From Clostridia bacterium (GTDB taxonomy: Bacteria; Bacillota; Clostridia; Christensenellales; Borkfalkiaceae), in NCBI GenBank assembly GCA_017468085.1, contig JAFUJR010000037.1, forward strand, positions 39,035 through 103,034: a DNA stretch of 64,000 bases. The letters are read 5' to 3'. The position numbers and the translations under genes are program-made. This document shows positions 16,806 to 25,179 of this stretch, one piece after another (position 1 is the first letter of the stretch; each line of letters starts with the position of its first letter). The notes beneath the pieces were generated by a model. It was not told the DNA's origin. It was given only the letters and a program-made list of their open reading frames with translations, and searched no databases.

Positions 16806-16819
16806 CGAACAAATGTTCG
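16806..16819. promoter_or_regulatory. SOS box (LexA site)
   Basis: CGAACAAATGTTCG fits the Firmicute LexA/DinR consensus CGAAC-N4-GTTCG exactly. It lies 31 bases before the -35 box at 16850 and about 98 bases before the first gene of the phage-like module. Confidence 0.7.
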
Positions 16820-16849
16820 GATTTTAACCAAAAAAGTGGCAGTAGATAC

Positions 16850-16877
16850 TTGATAAAAACAAAATAAATGGCATAAT
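16850..16877 (+). promoter_or_regulatory. Promoter of the first module gene
   Basis: TTGATA (16850-16855), 16 bases, CATAAT (16872-16877), 39 bases before the TTG start at 16917. Confidence 0.5.
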
Positions 16878-16916
16878 AGCCCCGTCGCAACTTGGCGGCA
16901 AGGAGGTGAAAAGTTT

Positions 16917-17429
16917 TTGGAAAATTACGCGAAAGTAATGTTATACGTTTATCCGTTTTTAAAGACGGTGCAAAAGGATTATGAGGGACATATCCGCAAC
17001 AGGGCGATACTCTCGCACGGCAGCGGCATGACGGCAGAGCGCTTGGCGGAATACATAGCAAGTGAAATTATCGTAAAGAGAAGTTTGGAGGGGCTGAAAG
17101 AGGATTTGGAAAAGGTTTTCGGGCGGTTGCAAGAGCGGGAAAACCGGCTTTTGTCCTTTCGGTATTTTGGGAAACGAAAACAACTTCGCGAATTTTTGAA
17201 AAACGAAAGCGCGAAGTCGGGTTGGAGCGAACGAAAGTATTTTCGGGAACAGAAACGGTTGGGCGAAAAGGTGAGCGCGATGATGCGCTCCGTCGGTTTG
17301 ACCGAGGAACGGTACGAGGCGGAGTTTGCGCACTTGGATATTTTTCGGCGGATTGCCCGCTTCGTAGCGGAAGGACGGGACGAGAAAGTGTGCTTAGAAG
17401 AAGGACGGTTGGCTTGCGCGGCGAAGTGA
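16917..17429 (+). CDS. Unknown basic protein at the head of the phage-like module
   Basis: A 170-residue, mostly helical, strongly charged protein. It starts at a TTG with AAGGAGGTGA ten bases upstream. The middle carries LQERENRLLSFRYFGKRKQL, which recalls the conserved helix of phage sigma-like or late-gene activator proteins (residues around ERELLxLRYF), but the similarity is short and I do not assign a family. Directly upstream are a promoter and a perfect SOS box; downstream, after a convergent gene, come terminase and head genes. A regulatory or DNA-binding role within the module is plausible, but this is inference from position. Confidence 0.6.
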   Translation: MENYAKVMLYVYPFLKTVQKDYEGHIRNRAILSHGSGMTAERLAEYIASEIIVKRSLEGLKEDLEKVFGRLQERENRLLSFRYFGKRKQLREFLKNESAKSGWSERKYFREQKRLGEKVSAMMRSVGLTEERYEAEFAHLDIFRRIARFVAEGRDEKVCLEEGRLACAAK

Positions 17430-17468
17430 GGCGAGATATACAAGCCTTGCGGCGTGATGGGGAGAACG

Positions 17469-18188
17469 TTACTCAGGGTCGTGGGTGGATTTTGGTTTTA
17501 AAATGAGGGCGGCGAGTAGGGGGACGAGCAGACAAAGAGCAATCAAAATGGCGATTTGCGCCGGGGTGTTGTTTTTTGCCTTAGGGGTTGCGCTGTCCGT
17601 TGACGGCGAGGTGAGGGAGGATAAGTATTCGGCGTATTCCGTATTCTCGTCAAAGTATAGGTCGTCGGGCTTAGGAATATAGCCGAATTCCCCCTCGCGG
17701 AGGACGTAGCAATAGGTGTTCGAGCCGACGTTATAGTCGCCGTAGTAGGCGCAGGTCATAATAATTTGCGTTAAAAATCCGTCGGACGTTTTGGCGTCGT
17801 CGTCGATTTTGTATTCGACGTCGAATATGTAAGTTAAGTAAGGGCGTTTTGGAACGTAGGGTACGAAGGTGAGCTGTTCCGTTTTGACGTAGCCGACGAG
17901 GCGCTGGGTGTGCGTGCCGTCCGTTTGGTATTCCACTCTGCAAAAGGTGGGGGTGTAATCGAGCAATCGGACGTAATAGGTGGGCGGAAGCCGAAATAAG
18001 CCGTTCTGTGCGTTGGCGGTGGCGTAGAAAAAAACGTCGTCCGTTTGCACGTAGGCGTAATCCCCGTTTTGCGGGAGGGAAGTTTCCGCTTTTGCCCAAA
18101 ACACCCCACCCATGTACGAGGTGAAGGACATACAAAGGAATATGAAGATGAGGAGGGGCGAGAGCGCCTTCGTGAGGATTTTTCGCAT
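17469..18188 (-). CDS. Secreted, C-terminally anchored SH3-like protein
   Basis: A 239-residue protein with a signal peptide (hydrophobic about 8-28, AKAE as possible cleavage region), a beta-rich extracytoplasmic part (YAYVQTDDVFFYAT..., VGYVKTEQLTFVPY) that looks like one or two bacterial SH3 domains, a Ser/Thr/Pro-rich stalk and a C-terminal membrane helix (about 208-230) ending in KPKSTHDPE. The build is that of a shorter version of the 809-residue protein at 14-16.5 kb, and both are on the minus strand. It sits inside the phage-like block but reads away from it, so it is probably a host gene. Function unknown. Confidence 0.7.
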   Translation of the reverse strand: MRKILTKALSPLLIFIFLCMSFTSYMGGVFWAKAETSLPQNGDYAYVQTDDVFFYATANAQNGLFRLPPTYYVRLLDYTPTFCRVEYQTDGTHTQRLVGYVKTEQLTFVPYVPKRPYLTYIFDVEYKIDDDAKTSDGFLTQIIMTCAYYGDYNVGSNTYCYVLREGEFGYIPKPDDLYFDENTEYAEYLSSLTSPSTDSATPKAKNNTPAQIAILIALCLLVPLLAALILKPKSTHDPE

Positions 18189-18333
18189 AAAAGACCTATA
18201 TCGTCGCCGTTTGTTGCGCGCGGTGCTTGCAAAGTATACTGTAATAGGATAAAACGCACTCGATTTTCAGACGAGGCTATTTTATAGTATATTAGGGAGA
18301 GCGCAGTCGGGTTTTGAGAGTTTTTTAGGGATT

Positions 18334-19770
18334 ATGGAAGAGATTGTAGAAAAGCTGATTAAGATTGAAAGGGAATTAAAAAACCGTAGGTCGCGCGATC
18401 ATTTGGCGGCGTACAACGCGGGGGAGAAAAAGCACGAGAAGCAGATTGCCTTTCACAAGTGTTTAAAACGGAATAGGTGGGTGTTTGGCGGCAATCGGTC
18501 AGGAAAGACGGAGTGCGGCGCGGTGGAGTGCGTATACCTTGCAAGAGGGATTCACCCTTACCGTCAAAATCGGGCGGAGGTGCAAGGGTGGGTGGTTTCC
18601 GTTTCGGCACAGGTACAGAGAGACGTCGCGCAAAAGAAGATATTGCATTATTTGCGCAAGGATTGGATAGAGGACGTTGTGATGCTGAGCGGGCGGAAGG
18701 ACTCGCCTGAAAACGGGATCATCGATTTTATCCGCGTCAAAAACGTGTTGGGCGGGGTTTCCGTGATCGGATTTAAGAGTTGCGATCAAGGCAGGGAAAA
18801 ATTCCAAGGGGCGTCCCTCGATTTCGTTTGGTTTGACGAAGAACCGCCGCAGGATATTTATATGGAATGCAAGATGCGGCTTTTAGACAGGCGCGGGGAG
18901 ATGTTTGGGACGATGACGCCGCTCAAGGGCTTGACGTTCGTGTACAAAGATATTTATTTGAACGAGCGCGCCGACCCCGAGGTTTGGTATGAATTTGTCG
19001 AGTGGAGCGACAATCCGTATTTGGATAAGGACGAGGTGGCGGCGCTTGAAGCGAGCTTGGACGAACGCACTTTGCAGTCGAGGCGGTACGGGCGGTTTAT
19101 CTCGGACGGGGCGGGGCTTGTCTATCCCGAATTCGACGAGAACGTACACGTCATCGAGCCCTTTTCCGTGCCGAAAGAGTGGCAGGATAATATTTCTATC
19201 GACCCCGGTTTGAACAATCCGCTTTCGGCGCATTGGTACGCGGTGGATTTTGACGATAACGTTTACGTTATGGCAGAGCATTACGAGGCGGGGCGGGATA
19301 TCGATTATCACGCCGAGCAGATAAAACGCATTTGCCGCGAGCTGGGCTGGCATACGGACGGCAAGGGGAGGATATGTTCGCTGATCGACAGCGCGGCGAA
19401 GCAACGAACCTTGGGCGGGGTAAAGAGCGTGGTGGAGCTCTTTTACGAGCGGGGGATTTTGGTCAATCCGAACGTGGAAAAAGATATGTTTTCGGGCATA
19501 GCGAGGGTGAAGAGCTATTTGAGCCGAAAAAACGGGTTGCCGAATATTTACATCTTTAAAAACTGCGTTCGACTGATCAGCGAGTTGAAAGGGTATTATT
19601 GGGGGAGCGGGGACTTGCCGAGAAAGACAGCCGACCACGCCTTGGACGAGATGCGGTATTATTTGATGTCGAGACCGCAAAAAAGCGCGCCCAAGACTGC
19701 GCTCACTTCCATTCAAAAGGATAAGGAAAGGCGGATAAGGGCGTTGAAGAATAAGCGAAGCTTTTTGTAA
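18334..19770 (+). CDS. terL: Phage terminase large subunit
   Basis: A 478-residue packaging motor. The ATPase half has Walker A GGNRSGKT (about residues 52-59), Walker B LDFVWFDEEPP with the catalytic Glu, and coupling motif GTMTPLKG. The nuclease half has the RNase H-like acidic residues in ISIDPGLNNP, LIDSAAK and DHALDEMRYY. Length and motif order fit podoviral (P22/Sf6-like) TerL. It would cut concatemeric DNA and drive it through the portal. The ribosome site is weak (TTAGGG then ATG). A stretch of AAATGCGGA-type repeat lies between this gene and the next. Confidence 0.9.
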   Translation: MEEIVEKLIKIERELKNRRSRDHLAAYNAGEKKHEKQIAFHKCLKRNRWVFGGNRSGKTECGAVECVYLARGIHPYRQNRAEVQGWVVSVSAQVQRDVAQKKILHYLRKDWIEDVVMLSGRKDSPENGIIDFIRVKNVLGGVSVIGFKSCDQGREKFQGASLDFVWFDEEPPQDIYMECKMRLLDRRGEMFGTMTPLKGLTFVYKDIYLNERADPEVWYEFVEWSDNPYLDKDEVAALEASLDERTLQSRRYGRFISDGAGLVYPEFDENVHVIEPFSVPKEWQDNISIDPGLNNPLSAHWYAVDFDDNVYVMAEHYEAGRDIDYHAEQIKRICRELGWHTDGKGRICSLIDSAAKQRTLGGVKSVVELFYERGILVNPNVEKDMFSGIARVKSYLSRKNGLPNIYIFKNCVRLISELKGYYWGSGDLPRKTADHALDEMRYYLMSRPQKSAPKTALTSIQKDKERRIRALKNKRSFL

Positions 19771-19869
19771 ATGCGGAGTGTGTTCCGCAAGCGCTGAATG
19801 CCGAGCGCGAAATTGTGGATTGCGATGGGAAATGGGAAGATCGAAAAGGTGGATCGTAAGGAGAGAGAA

Positions 19870-20397
19870 GTGGAAAAGAAGATAGAGGAAACTGTGGAAA
19901 ATAACGTCGTGGAAGCGGGCGGCACGGGGGAAAGCGAGCCCAAGAAAACGGTGAAAAAAACGACGAAGAAAAAGGAAGAAAAGATTGGGGACGCGCTGAT
20001 GAAGGTGGCGCTCGGATATCAAATTGCCGAAGTAACGGAAGAATACGCGGAGGTGAACGGCGAGCTTAAGCTGACCAAGCGAAAAAAGACGAAGAAGGAC
20101 GTGCCGCCCGATTTGAAGGCGGTGCAGCTCTTGCTTACCTCGGGGGAGAGCGCCGATTACGGCGGTTGGACGGACGAGGCGTTGCAGGCGGAAAAGGCGA
20201 AACTGCTTGCCGAATTGAAAGAGCAGGCGGCTATCGTTGCGGGGCAAGTCGAGGAGGGAAAAGAGCAAGCGCAGACGAGCGCGAAGCGTTCCGTGGCGAA
20301 AAAAAGCGGCGCGAAGAAAAAGGGGGCTGCGAAGAAAACGGCTGCGAAGAAAACGGCTGTGGCGAAAAAGTCTGCCGTGAAGAAGTCGGCAAAATAA
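19870..20397 (+). CDS. Terminase small-subunit-like protein with histone H1-like tail
   Basis: A 175-residue basic protein. The centre (KVALGYQIAEVTEEY, then KLTKRKKTKKDVPPDLKAV) resembles the beta-strand segment that follows the DNA-binding part in many phage small terminases (ALGY...Y...G.L....K..VPPD..A). The usual N-terminal helix-turn-helix is missing. The last 35 residues are almost only Lys, Ala, Ser and Thr, like bacterial histone H1-like tails. I start it at the GTG with GGAG six bases upstream; an ATG 72 bases earlier has no ribosome site. It probably binds DNA during packaging; the assignment as small terminase is a reasoned guess. Confidence 0.6.
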   Translation: MEKKIEETVENNVVEAGGTGESEPKKTVKKTTKKKEEKIGDALMKVALGYQIAEVTEEYAEVNGELKLTKRKKTKKDVPPDLKAVQLLLTSGESADYGGWTDEALQAEKAKLLAELKEQAAIVAGQVEEGKEQAQTSAKRSVAKKSGAKKKGAAKKTAAKKTAVAKKSAVKKSAK

Positions 20398-20481
20398 GAA
20401 ATTGCATACACGGTTTGCGGCTTTCTTGAAGGAAGGCGAGGGGTGTAAAACTAAAAAAGTAAAAAGGAGGAATAAAGATAG

Positions 20482-22362
20482 ATGGAGCAAAAAACGTTTG
20501 ATAAACAAGCGGAGGAAAGGGCGAAGGAGTTGGAGGCGGAGCGTTTGGCCGCCGAAATTACGGCGGACTTTGAAAAACGCAGAGAGGCAAGGCGGAGCAT
20601 TGAAAACGGTTGGCGTTTGAATATGAATTTTTTCAGCGGAAATCAGTATTGCGACGTGTCCCCGCTCGGCGGATTGGTAGAGGAGGACAAGCAGTATTAT
20701 TGGCAGTCTCGCCGCGTATTCAACCACATTGCGCCTGCGGTGGATTCGCGTGTGGCAAAGCTGGAAAAGTTGAAACCCGTGTTGCGAGTACGCGCTTTTT
20801 CGGACGAGGACGGAGATTTGAAGGCGGCGCAGTTGGCGACGGGGATTTTACAGTACGTGCAGGAACGTATCGGCTTGGAGGAGAGCTTGTCCAAAGCGAC
20901 GGCTTGGTCGGAAGTGTGCGGAAGCGTCTTTTATAAAGTGCTTTGGAACGAGGAAGGAGGCAGGCAGGTAGCCGTTGACGGGGAAAACAGACCCGTTTAC
21001 GAGGGGGAAGTGCAGGTGTCTATCGTGCCTCCGTTTGAGATTTTTCCTAACCGTTTGGACGCGGAGGATCTTGACGGCGTGCAGAGCGTTATCCATGCGC
21101 AAGCGGTTTCGGCGGGGTATATTTTAGAGAAATTCGGCGTGGCTGTTTCGGGTACGGAGATGACCGACTTGTTTGGATACTCGGAGGCGTCGGCGGCAAA
21201 ATTGCCGAAAAACACTTTGGGTATGCAAGCGGCGAAGTTGGAGGACGGAGTGTTGCTTTTGGAGCGATACACCAAGCCGACGGCAGAAAGACCGGACGGC
21301 GCTTTGGAAATCGTGGCGGCGGGGAAACTTTTATACGAGGGGCCTTTGCCCTATAAAAACGGCGAGCGCGGCGAGAGAACCTTTCCGTTTATCAAGCAGG
21401 ACAGCTTGCGCTTGCCCGGAGCGTTTTTTGCGACGAGCATCGTAGACAGACTTATCCCCGTTCAGCGCGCTTACAACGCCGTTCGCAACCGCAAACACGA
21501 ATTTTTGAACAGACTTTCGATGGGCGTTTTGACGGTGGAGGACGGGTCTGTGGATACGGACGAGCTTGCGGAAGAAGGGTTGCTGCCCGGAAAAGTGCTC
21601 GTTTACCGTCAAGGCGGGAAAGCGCCGGAAATGCTGGATTGCGGGAAAGTGCCAAGCGAGTTCAAGGACGAAGAAGAATGGTTGGAAAAGGAATTTTCCG
21701 TGATTGGGGGCGTAAGCGACGTGGCGCAGAGCTCGACGGCGGTGCGCGTAACGTCCGCGACGGGGTTGCAGTTGCTCATTTCGCAGGACGAATCGCGCTT
21801 GGCGGCGTCGGTGGCGTGTATACATAAGGCGATGAAAGGGATCGGCAGGCAGATTTTGCGGTTGTACCGCCAATTTGCGGGGAACGCGCGCTTGATGACC
21901 CTAACGGGCGAGAATAAAAAAACGCAGGTTTATTATTTCAACGCTTCCAAGCTGGACGTGAGCGACATTCGTTTTGAATCGCAGGACGTAACGACGCCTG
22001 AGGAGAAAAAAGCGACCCTTTTGAAGCTGTACGAGGCGGGGCTTTTGACGGATAAGGACGGCAATTTGACGCAGGAAAATAAACAGCGTATTTTGGACGC
22101 GTTTGGGTTTGGCGGTTATGAGAATGCGAGGGATATATCCTCTTTGCATATTGCAAAGGCGGGAGAAGAAAATTTGACCTTAAAAACGGAGGCGACAGAG
22201 GTGGATTTCTACGACGACCACGAGCTGCATATCACCGAGCATATCCGTTTCCTTTTGTCGGCAGAATTTAAACGTGCTGCGGACGGGGGCGAGATGAAGA
22301 AGAGGTTCGAGGCGCATATTGAGGCGCATAAGGCGAAGCGGGGGACGGAGGCGAGAAAGTAA
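20482..22362 (+). CDS. Phage portal protein (P22-like)
   Basis: A 626-residue portal. The N-terminal part has the family's helical start, the segment NFFSGNQY and YYWQSRRVFNHIAPAVDSRVAKL; the middle carries the wing and stem region, including VDRLIPVQRAYNAVRNRKHEFLNRL, a hallmark of P22-type portals (which are about 600-725 residues). The protein forms the dodecameric ring through which DNA enters the capsid. AAAAAGGAGGAATAAAG precedes the ATG. It follows the small-terminase-like gene and precedes scaffold and capsid genes, the standard order. Confidence 0.88.
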   Translation: MEQKTFDKQAEERAKELEAERLAAEITADFEKRREARRSIENGWRLNMNFFSGNQYCDVSPLGGLVEEDKQYYWQSRRVFNHIAPAVDSRVAKLEKLKPVLRVRAFSDEDGDLKAAQLATGILQYVQERIGLEESLSKATAWSEVCGSVFYKVLWNEEGGRQVAVDGENRPVYEGEVQVSIVPPFEIFPNRLDAEDLDGVQSVIHAQAVSAGYILEKFGVAVSGTEMTDLFGYSEASAAKLPKNTLGMQAAKLEDGVLLLERYTKPTAERPDGALEIVAAGKLLYEGPLPYKNGERGERTFPFIKQDSLRLPGAFFATSIVDRLIPVQRAYNAVRNRKHEFLNRLSMGVLTVEDGSVDTDELAEEGLLPGKVLVYRQGGKAPEMLDCGKVPSEFKDEEEWLEKEFSVIGGVSDVAQSSTAVRVTSATGLQLLISQDESRLAASVACIHKAMKGIGRQILRLYRQFAGNARLMTLTGENKKTQVYYFNASKLDVSDIRFESQDVTTPEEKKATLLKLYEAGLLTDKDGNLTQENKQRILDAFGFGGYENARDISSLHIAKAGEENLTLKTEATEVDFYDDHELHITEHIRFLLSAEFKRAADGGEMKKRFEAHIEAHKAKRGTEARK

Positions 22363-22418
22363 AAGTGAAAAGTGAAAAGTGAAGAGTGAATAAATTTTTA
22401 ACGGAGGAAAGGAGATAG

Positions 22419-23282
22419 ATGGAAAAGAAAGAGGATAACGTTTACGAAGAAACGACTAAAGCGGAGGCAATCGCAACGGCGAGCGGCGCGGTGGCGCAAG
22501 AGAGTGAAAACGCCTCGGCGGTTTTGGGGAAGTTTAAGGACGTAAACGCCCTTGCGAGGGCTTACGGGGCGTTGGAGGCGGAATTTACAAGACGTAGCCA
22601 ACGCTTGAAAGAGTTGGAAAGGTTGGCGGATAATTTGCAGGGCGACGGCGCGGCGGCGGTTGGGGCGGAAAAGCTCCGTAAACACGCTAAGGCGAGAAGG
22701 GAGGAGGCGAGAGCGTTTGACGATTTTCTTGCCTTGGTTGGTAAAGCGCATACCGACGACCTTGACGGACGCGGCGAACCCGCAGACACGGACGACGAAG
22801 GGAAAACCGTAGAGGACTCGGTTGCCGCAGGGAGTACTGCGGCGCTCCAAACGCAGGAGCTCTGCCTTGAAAATGGGGCAAAGGAAGGGGGCGTGTACGC
22901 GTTGAAGGAGGAAAACACCCTTGCGGTGAAGCCTGACGGCGAGGGGAATGCGGCGGAATATGACGTAGAGCCTGCGCGTAGCGAAGCTCCGTTTTTGAAA
23001 GAGAACGGGGACGTGCACGAGGAAGGAGTTAAGGGGGAAAAGGCGTTTCCTGCCGTCGCGGAACACGGAAATACGGCGTTTTCGTCGGAGGAGCTTTACC
23101 GACAGGCGAGCCGTAACGAGGGTGTGAGATTAAAGATTATTGGGGAATATCTCGCCTCGATTGGAAAAACGGGCGCGCCGTTGACGGCGAACGGCGCGGG
23201 GACGCCCGTTACGCCGCCCTTAAAAGCAAAAAATATCGGGGACGCGGGCGTGATGGCGTTGCAATATTTTAAGCAGCCGTAA
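22419..23282 (+). CDS. Scaffolding-like protein
   Basis: A 287-residue acidic, low-complexity protein placed between portal and capsid, where phages keep the scaffold gene. The segment LGKFKDVNALARAYGALEAEFTRRSQRLKELE is a coiled-coil-prone helix often seen at the start of such proteins; the middle is Glu/Asp/Ala-rich, and the end has a short conserved-looking helix (SSEELYRQASRNEGVRLKIIGEYL). Sequence conservation of scaffolds is poor, so the call rests on position, length and composition. A good AAGGAG site lies before the ATG. Upstream, 22363-22400 holds tandem AAAAGTGAA units. Confidence 0.65.
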   Translation: MEKKEDNVYEETTKAEAIATASGAVAQESENASAVLGKFKDVNALARAYGALEAEFTRRSQRLKELERLADNLQGDGAAAVGAEKLRKHAKARREEARAFDDFLALVGKAHTDDLDGRGEPADTDDEGKTVEDSVAAGSTAALQTQELCLENGAKEGGVYALKEENTLAVKPDGEGNAAEYDVEPARSEAPFLKENGDVHEEGVKGEKAFPAVAEHGNTAFSSEELYRQASRNEGVRLKIIGEYLASIGKTGAPLTANGAGTPVTPPLKAKNIGDAGVMALQYFKQP

Positions 23283-23350
23283 AAAATGCGGGCTGTCGCG
23301 ACGGTCCGTTGCGGCGAAGCCCTTAAAAAATCAAGTAAGGAGAATTATAT

Positions 23351-24499
23351 ATGGTAACATTGAGTAGCGCAGATAGCGCATTGAAGAGCTTTTATTTGGA
23401 CGCGATGACGGAGTCTTTGAATTTGAAGATAAACCCTTTCTTAGCGAAAATCGAACGTACCAGCAATTACGTTACGGGTAAGGAAGTGTGCAAGACGGTA
23501 CGCGTGGGTATTAACGGCGGCATCGGCGCGGGCGAGGAAACGGGGGATTTGCCCGTCGCGAGAGATCCTAAATATATCCAAATGCGAACGGGACTTAAAA
23601 ATTTATACGGCACGATTGAAATTTCGGATAAAGCCATTCGCGCGTCCGCAAATAACGAAGGCGCGTTTGTCAACCTTGTCAACGAAGAAATGCAGTCTCT
23701 TATCAAGAGCGCGTCCTTCAATTTTGGCAGAATGCTTTACGGCACGGGTTACGGCTCCCTTAGCTGCGTTGACGACGTTGAAGGCTATTGGGTTTACGTG
23801 GACAACGTTCAGAATTTTGCAATCGGTATGTACGTAGACGTGGTAGACGGCGATGCCGAGTGGGTAAATATGAGAGTTATCGAGGTGGATTACCCCAATA
23901 AGCGTATTCGTATCGAGGGGAAGATATTTGACGAAAATATCATGGGGTTGGAAATTGCGCTTCACGGTTCGTCGCAAAGTGAGATTACCGGCTTGGGCGC
24001 GATTTTCGGCTCGGAACCTCTTTACGGCTTAACCAGAGACGAGATGGGAATGAAACCCTATCTTGACCAGGATTTCGGGAATTTTAGCGAAGAAGCGTTG
24101 GAGCAGGCTATCGACAACATCGAGGCGACTTCGGGGGACCGTGTAAACTTTATCATCTGTTCTTGGGGGGTACGCCGTGCGATCAGGGAATATTACAAAG
24201 TGCATAGTATTCCCGTCAAGACCATCCAAATCGAAGGCGGTTTTACGGCGATTGAGGTGTTGGGTATTCCCGTTGTCGTGGATAAATTCTGCCCCGCGAA
24301 TACGATGTATTTGCTCAACACCGATTACTTCAAACTTTGCCAGCTTTGCGATTGGCAGTGGTTGGAAGCGGAGGACGGCAAAATTTTAAAGCAAGTACCC
24401 GGCAAGCCCGTGTACACGGCTACGCTTGTAAAATACGCAGAGTTGCTTTGCGAAAAGCCCTCGGCGCAGGGTATGCTGACGGGGGTTAGCGAACTTTAA
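23351..24499 (+). CDS. Phage major capsid protein
   Basis: A 382-residue protein with the features of an HK97-fold coat protein: a helical N-arm (LKSFYLDAMTESLNLKINPFLAKIERTS), an E-loop region (VRVGINGGIGAGEETGDLP), a spine helix (FVNLVNEEMQSLIKSASFNFGRMLYGTGYG) and a late P-domain/A-domain segment ending in LNTDYFKLCQLCDWQWLEAEDG. It is preceded by AAGGAG and followed by a strong terminator hairpin in the middle of the gene block, which fits the need for much more coat protein than connector proteins. It differs from P22 gp5 in sequence, so the capsid family is not exactly P22's. Confidence 0.8.
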   Translation: MVTLSSADSALKSFYLDAMTESLNLKINPFLAKIERTSNYVTGKEVCKTVRVGINGGIGAGEETGDLPVARDPKYIQMRTGLKNLYGTIEISDKAIRASANNEGAFVNLVNEEMQSLIKSASFNFGRMLYGTGYGSLSCVDDVEGYWVYVDNVQNFAIGMYVDVVDGDAEWVNMRVIEVDYPNKRIRIEGKIFDENIMGLEIALHGSSQSEITGLGAIFGSEPLYGLTRDEMGMKPYLDQDFGNFSEEALEQAIDNIEATSGDRVNFIICSWGVRRAIREYYKVHSIPVKTIQIEGGFTAIEVLGIPVVVDKFCPANTMYLLNTDYFKLCQLCDWQWLEAEDGKILKQVPGKPVYTATLVKYAELLCEKPSAQGMLTGVSEL

Positions 24500-24538
24500 G
24501 CCGTTACGTAAAGAAATTGGCGTAAAATAGCCGTTTGG

Positions 24539-24580
24539 AGCACCCGTGTACGCGTTGAACGTAATTTCACGGGTGCTTTT
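24539..24580 (+). terminator. Terminator within the head gene block
   Basis: AGCACCCGTG and CACGGGTGCT form a 10-bp stem followed by TTTT, 40 bases after the capsid stop codon. The loop contains TACGCGTTGAAC, a string shared with several other places in the window. Confidence 0.75.
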
Positions 24581-24621
24581 AAAAGGTTTTTACGGGTCGG
24601 ATACCCGAAAAAGGAGGAGAA

Positions 24622-25179
24622 ATGAAAGTTAAAGAGGTCGTTTTGGCGGCGGCGAAGCTGTTGGAGATCGACGAAGAGGTAAGCGCGTACGTAAACGAGG
24701 GAGCAGGGCGAGGGAAAGAAGATGCAGAGAAGCTGGTTTCTTGCTTTAATTTAATAGAGAACGATTTGGCGCTTAATTACGTGTCCCTGTTTGAAAAGAC
24801 GCTTTTTTCCGTTGAGGACGGGAAGATTTTTTACGAGAATTTTCCGCAAAATCCCCTGCGCGTGATTTCGGTAACGGACAAGAAAGGGGAGCGATTGCCC
24901 TTTCAGTTATTTCCCACGGAAATTCACGTCGATACGGGGGAGCAAGAGGTTTGGGTGAACTACGCTTATCTGCCCGAAGAGAAGGGGTTGTTGAGCGATT
25001 CGGATTATCAAGCCTGCGTAAGCGTTGCGTTGATGGCGTACGGCGTAGCGGCGGAATATTGCGCGACGCGAGGGCTGTATACGGAGGCGGCGTTTTGGGG
25101 GAATAAATATAAGGAGAGTATTGCAAAGTCGCACGCGTTGAAACGGGGCGGCAGAATGCAATCGCGGAAATGGGTATGA
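24622..25179 (+). CDS. Head-tail connector-like protein (gp4-like)
   Basis: A 185-residue protein directly after the capsid gene, the slot of the head completion protein (P22 gp4, or gp6-type adaptors). It is largely helical at both ends (KEVVLAAAKLLEIDEEVSAYV; YQACVSVALMAYGVAAEYCATRG) with a beta middle (EKTLFSVEDGKIFYENFPQNPLRVISV...). The call rests on position, size and fold-like pattern. It overlaps the next gene by a few bases, showing tight coupling. AAAAAGGAGGAGAA is a very strong ribosome site. Confidence 0.6.
   Translation: MKVKEVVLAAAKLLEIDEEVSAYVNEGAGRGKEDAEKLVSCFNLIENDLALNYVSLFEKTLFSVEDGKIFYENFPQNPLRVISVTDKKGERLPFQLFPTEIHVDTGEQEVWVNYAYLPEEKGLLSDSDYQACVSVALMAYGVAAEYCATRGLYTEAAFWGNKYKESIAKSHALKRGGRMQSRKWV

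Noticed and set aside
18883-20727. Very long minus-strand open frame (614 codons) opposite terminase and portal genes
   Set aside because: It is an antisense shadow of GC-rich coding DNA; the plus-strand genes have motifs, ribosome sites and correct order.
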